Assembly (NCBI GenBank): GCA_964449295.1 | Contig: CAYUZN010000006.1 | Location: 1 to 32,571, forward strand | DNA length: 32,571 nt | Reading direction: 5' to 3' | Source of the DNA: CANJJB01 sp964449295 | GTDB taxonomy: Bacteria; Chlamydiota; Chlamydiia; Chlamydiales; Rhabdochlamydiaceae | Part shown: positions 30,976 through 32,571 of the stretch, in pieces | How the letters are laid out: each line of letters begins with the position of its first letter | How positions within the stretch are numbered: the stretch's first letter is position 1 | Position numbers and translations under genes: made by a program | Notes under the pieces: model-generated | Database searches by the model: none | The model's input: only the letters and a program-made list of their open reading frames with translations | Told to the model about the DNA's origin: nothing

Positions 30976-32571
30976 ATGGAAAGTTTTCTTTTTTCAAGAC
31001 ATCACGACTTGATTACACCTGATGGAAAAATCAGCGCATTAAAAATTCTCTCTCCTACTTTTTGTACAGCTCAAATCACTATCGACAATATTTCTCCTGC
31101 TTTTGTGGGATATAAAATTGATACTGATTTTGTCTTTTTTAATTTAAAAAGCACACTAGCTCAACTTGGATTAAATGCTAAAACAGAGATGATTCAACTT
31201 GATGTTAAAATGCATAAAGCTGAAGTAAGCCTTATTTTAGAAGCTTTTGGACCAACAGCTATCCACATGCTCTCTCTTTTAACACCAGGTGCTTATATTG
31301 GGAAACTTTTTGCTGCTGATGAACGAAGACGGGTAAGAGATCCCATCTACCTCTCTCGTATGTTTGGAAGAGCTGACCGTTTTGGAAGTCCATTGCTGTC
31401 TCTAGGACATACACGTGATAATGAGCAGCTTTTTTTGAAAAAAATTGAAGGAAGAGCTGTTGCTTTTCTATCACTGCAAGAAGGCACTGTCACTTACGAT
31501 CCAAAAATTCTAGGCGCACTTCCTACAATTGCCCAAGCGCTTCATCTACGTTCTATGCAGACAAGGCAGATCTTGCAACTTCATCAAGTTTTAAGCAAAA
31601 ATCCCCCTCTTGTTAAAAAGGATGATATCCTTCTTGTACGTACACCACCTCTTCATGTACGAACAGTCTTTGGAGTTGTGGCACAACAACTCCTTCCTAA
31701 AGGTATTGTCCACACATCAGCCTCTGTGCTAGAGCCCAACACACAAGAATCAGGTGATATTTATGAATTCTTTGGTTCATCAACCCAAGAATTAAAAGAG
31801 ATCCCCTTAGAATTTTACACACTTGAACCTCATAGAGAACACGTCTTCTTTGCAGATAGAGATCAGCTGCAGATATCTCTTGAAGACCCTAAGGCTTTAT
31901 TCAATGCTTTCAAAACAGCTCCCAGCCCTGAACACCATTTAGCTGCCGTGTTTATTGTGAAAGGAGAGCAACTGCTTCACTTAACACCGAAAGATTGGAT
32001 CTCTAGAGAACCTCATATGAAACCCTTTCCTGGAGTCATTCATCCCAGTAGACAAGCTGCTATGGTTGAAAATTACATCCAAGATCAACCCTCTTACCCA
32101 TTTTTAAAAGCAATTGAAAATGATCTCATCACAAGTGAAGGCATTTTGCTCACAAGAACCTTCCCCTCCCCTGCCATGAAGCCGATGCTTCTTTCCACGA
32201 TCGTGCGTAAATTCCTTAAGAGACTCTACTTTTATAAACCATCTCTCACCTATGGCGATTACTTTTCACATGAAGATAGATCTCTTCTTCTTGATTTAGC
32301 AAAATTTGGCGTTCCCACTTATTGGGTCGATGAAGGCTCTTCTCAAATCTTACAATACATCCCCAAACCTGGCAAAGATTCTGGTATGTTTGTCCCCTTA
32401 AATAAAATTGAGACATTTTTAAAAGCCACTCTCTTTGGAATCTATGGGTCTAATCTGATCGAATTTGACTTTGAGAAAGATCTGACAGAGCTTCTCACAG
32501 GTATCCTTCATATGGCACAAGAGACAAATCACCCTCTTTTAAATAAAGAGACACCAGTTGCACTCGTGACA
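30976..32571 (+). CDS. Large conserved protein of unknown function (3' end outside window)
   Basis: From the ATG at 30976 the frame is open to the last base, 532 codons with no stop, so the gene continues beyond the window. The protein begins MESFLFSRHHDLITPDGK and is soluble and evenly mixed. Recognisable stretches include FGRADRFGSPLLSLGHTRDNEQLF, DDILLVRTPPLHVRTVFGVVAQQLLPKG, and EFYTLEPHREHVFFADRDQLQISLEDP. The visible end, LLNKETPVALVT, is what precedes the glycine-rich loop of LOG/lysine-decarboxylase-like Rossmann domains, so such a domain may follow; this is a guess from a few residues. It is divergent from the autotransporter gene with 54 bases between them. Confidence 0.7.
   Translation, partial: MESFLFSRHHDLITPDGKISALKILSPTFCTAQITIDNISPAFVGYKIDTDFVFFNLKSTLAQLGLNAKTEMIQLDVKMHKAEVSLILEAFGPTAIHMLSLLTPGAYIGKLFAADERRRVRDPIYLSRMFGRADRFGSPLLSLGHTRDNEQLFLKKIEGRAVAFLSLQEGTVTYDPKILGALPTIAQALHLRSMQTRQILQLHQVLSKNPPLVKKDDILLVRTPPLHVRTVFGVVAQQLLPKGIVHTSASVLEPNTQESGDIYEFFGSSTQELKEIPLEFYTLEPHREHVFFADRDQLQISLEDPKALFNAFKTAPSPEHHLAAVFIVKGEQLLHLTPKDWISREPHMKPFPGVIHPSRQAAMVENYIQDQPSYPFLKAIENDLITSEGILLTRTFPSPAMKPMLLSTIVRKFLKRLYFYKPSLTYGDYFSHEDRSLLLDLAKFGVPTYWVDEGSSQILQYIPKPGKDSGMFVPLNKIETFLKATLFGIYGSNLIEFDFEKDLTELLTGILHMAQETNHPLLNKETPVALVT

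Noticed and set aside
31259..31474. 71-codon minus-strand frame near the right end
   Set aside because: It lies opposite a 532-codon open frame with protein-like sequence and a promoter.

Overview
The window looks like a stretch of AT-rich chromosome from a member of the Chlamydiota, most likely an environmental (amoeba- or arthropod-associated) lineage such as the Simkania, Rhabdochlamydia, Parachlamydia or Waddlia groups. The evidence is a divergent LptD-like protein, a biotin transporter BioY without biotin synthesis genes, a PP2C phosphatase overlapping a NifS-like desulfurase, a MYG1-HIT gene pair, an inverse autotransporter and a classical autotransporter. Large proteins with no recognisable family also fit. 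The PP2C-NifS and HIT-MYG1 pairs recall chlamydial gene order from memory; no search was run. A 10-base run of N at 19725-19734 shows that the sequence is a draft scaffold.

Layout. 1-3016 is a surface block: the 3' end of a Ser/Thr-rich protein, an inverse autotransporter with a beta-helix passenger, and a small His-rich outer-membrane protein. 3089-5582 is a leftward operon of two GNAT acetyltransferases, ogt and tag (alkylation repair). 5638-7122 holds a winged-helix/DUF6314-like protein divergent from bioY, with an inverted repeat between them. 7304-11144 is an envelope cluster: a GT-B-like protein, an exported HIT protein and an LptD-like protein. 11226-14014 encodes a 701-aa unknown protein and a lipoprotein. 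A 168-bp almost perfectly palindromic, TA-flanked MITE-like element then sits exactly between the lipoprotein stop codon and the start of a CPBP protease gene. 14184-19724 continues with the protease, PP2C, NifS, a 740-aa unknown protein and a membrane protein cut by the gap.

From 19891 to 28058 the genes run leftward: an AAA-ATPase/PD-(D/E)XK protein, aminopeptidase P, two inserted modules (a toxin-antitoxin pair and a TraB/ChaN-like protein), a HEAT-repeat protein, a HIT protein, MYG1 and a 5'-truncated gene remnant. The modules lie between three direct copies of the 3' end of the HEAT gene, spaced about 1.05-1.09 kb apart. This looks like a cassette-accumulating hotspot and is the most unusual structure here. 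28059-28341 is non-coding and packed with palindromes resembling IS200/IS605 ends, plus a solitary end related to the palindromic element at 14 kb. An 859-aa autotransporter and, divergent from it, a partial conserved protein close the window.

No rRNA, tRNA, CRISPR array or complete transposase was found. All function calls rest on reading motifs by eye; start codons were chosen from ribosome-binding sites, overlaps and expected N-termini.
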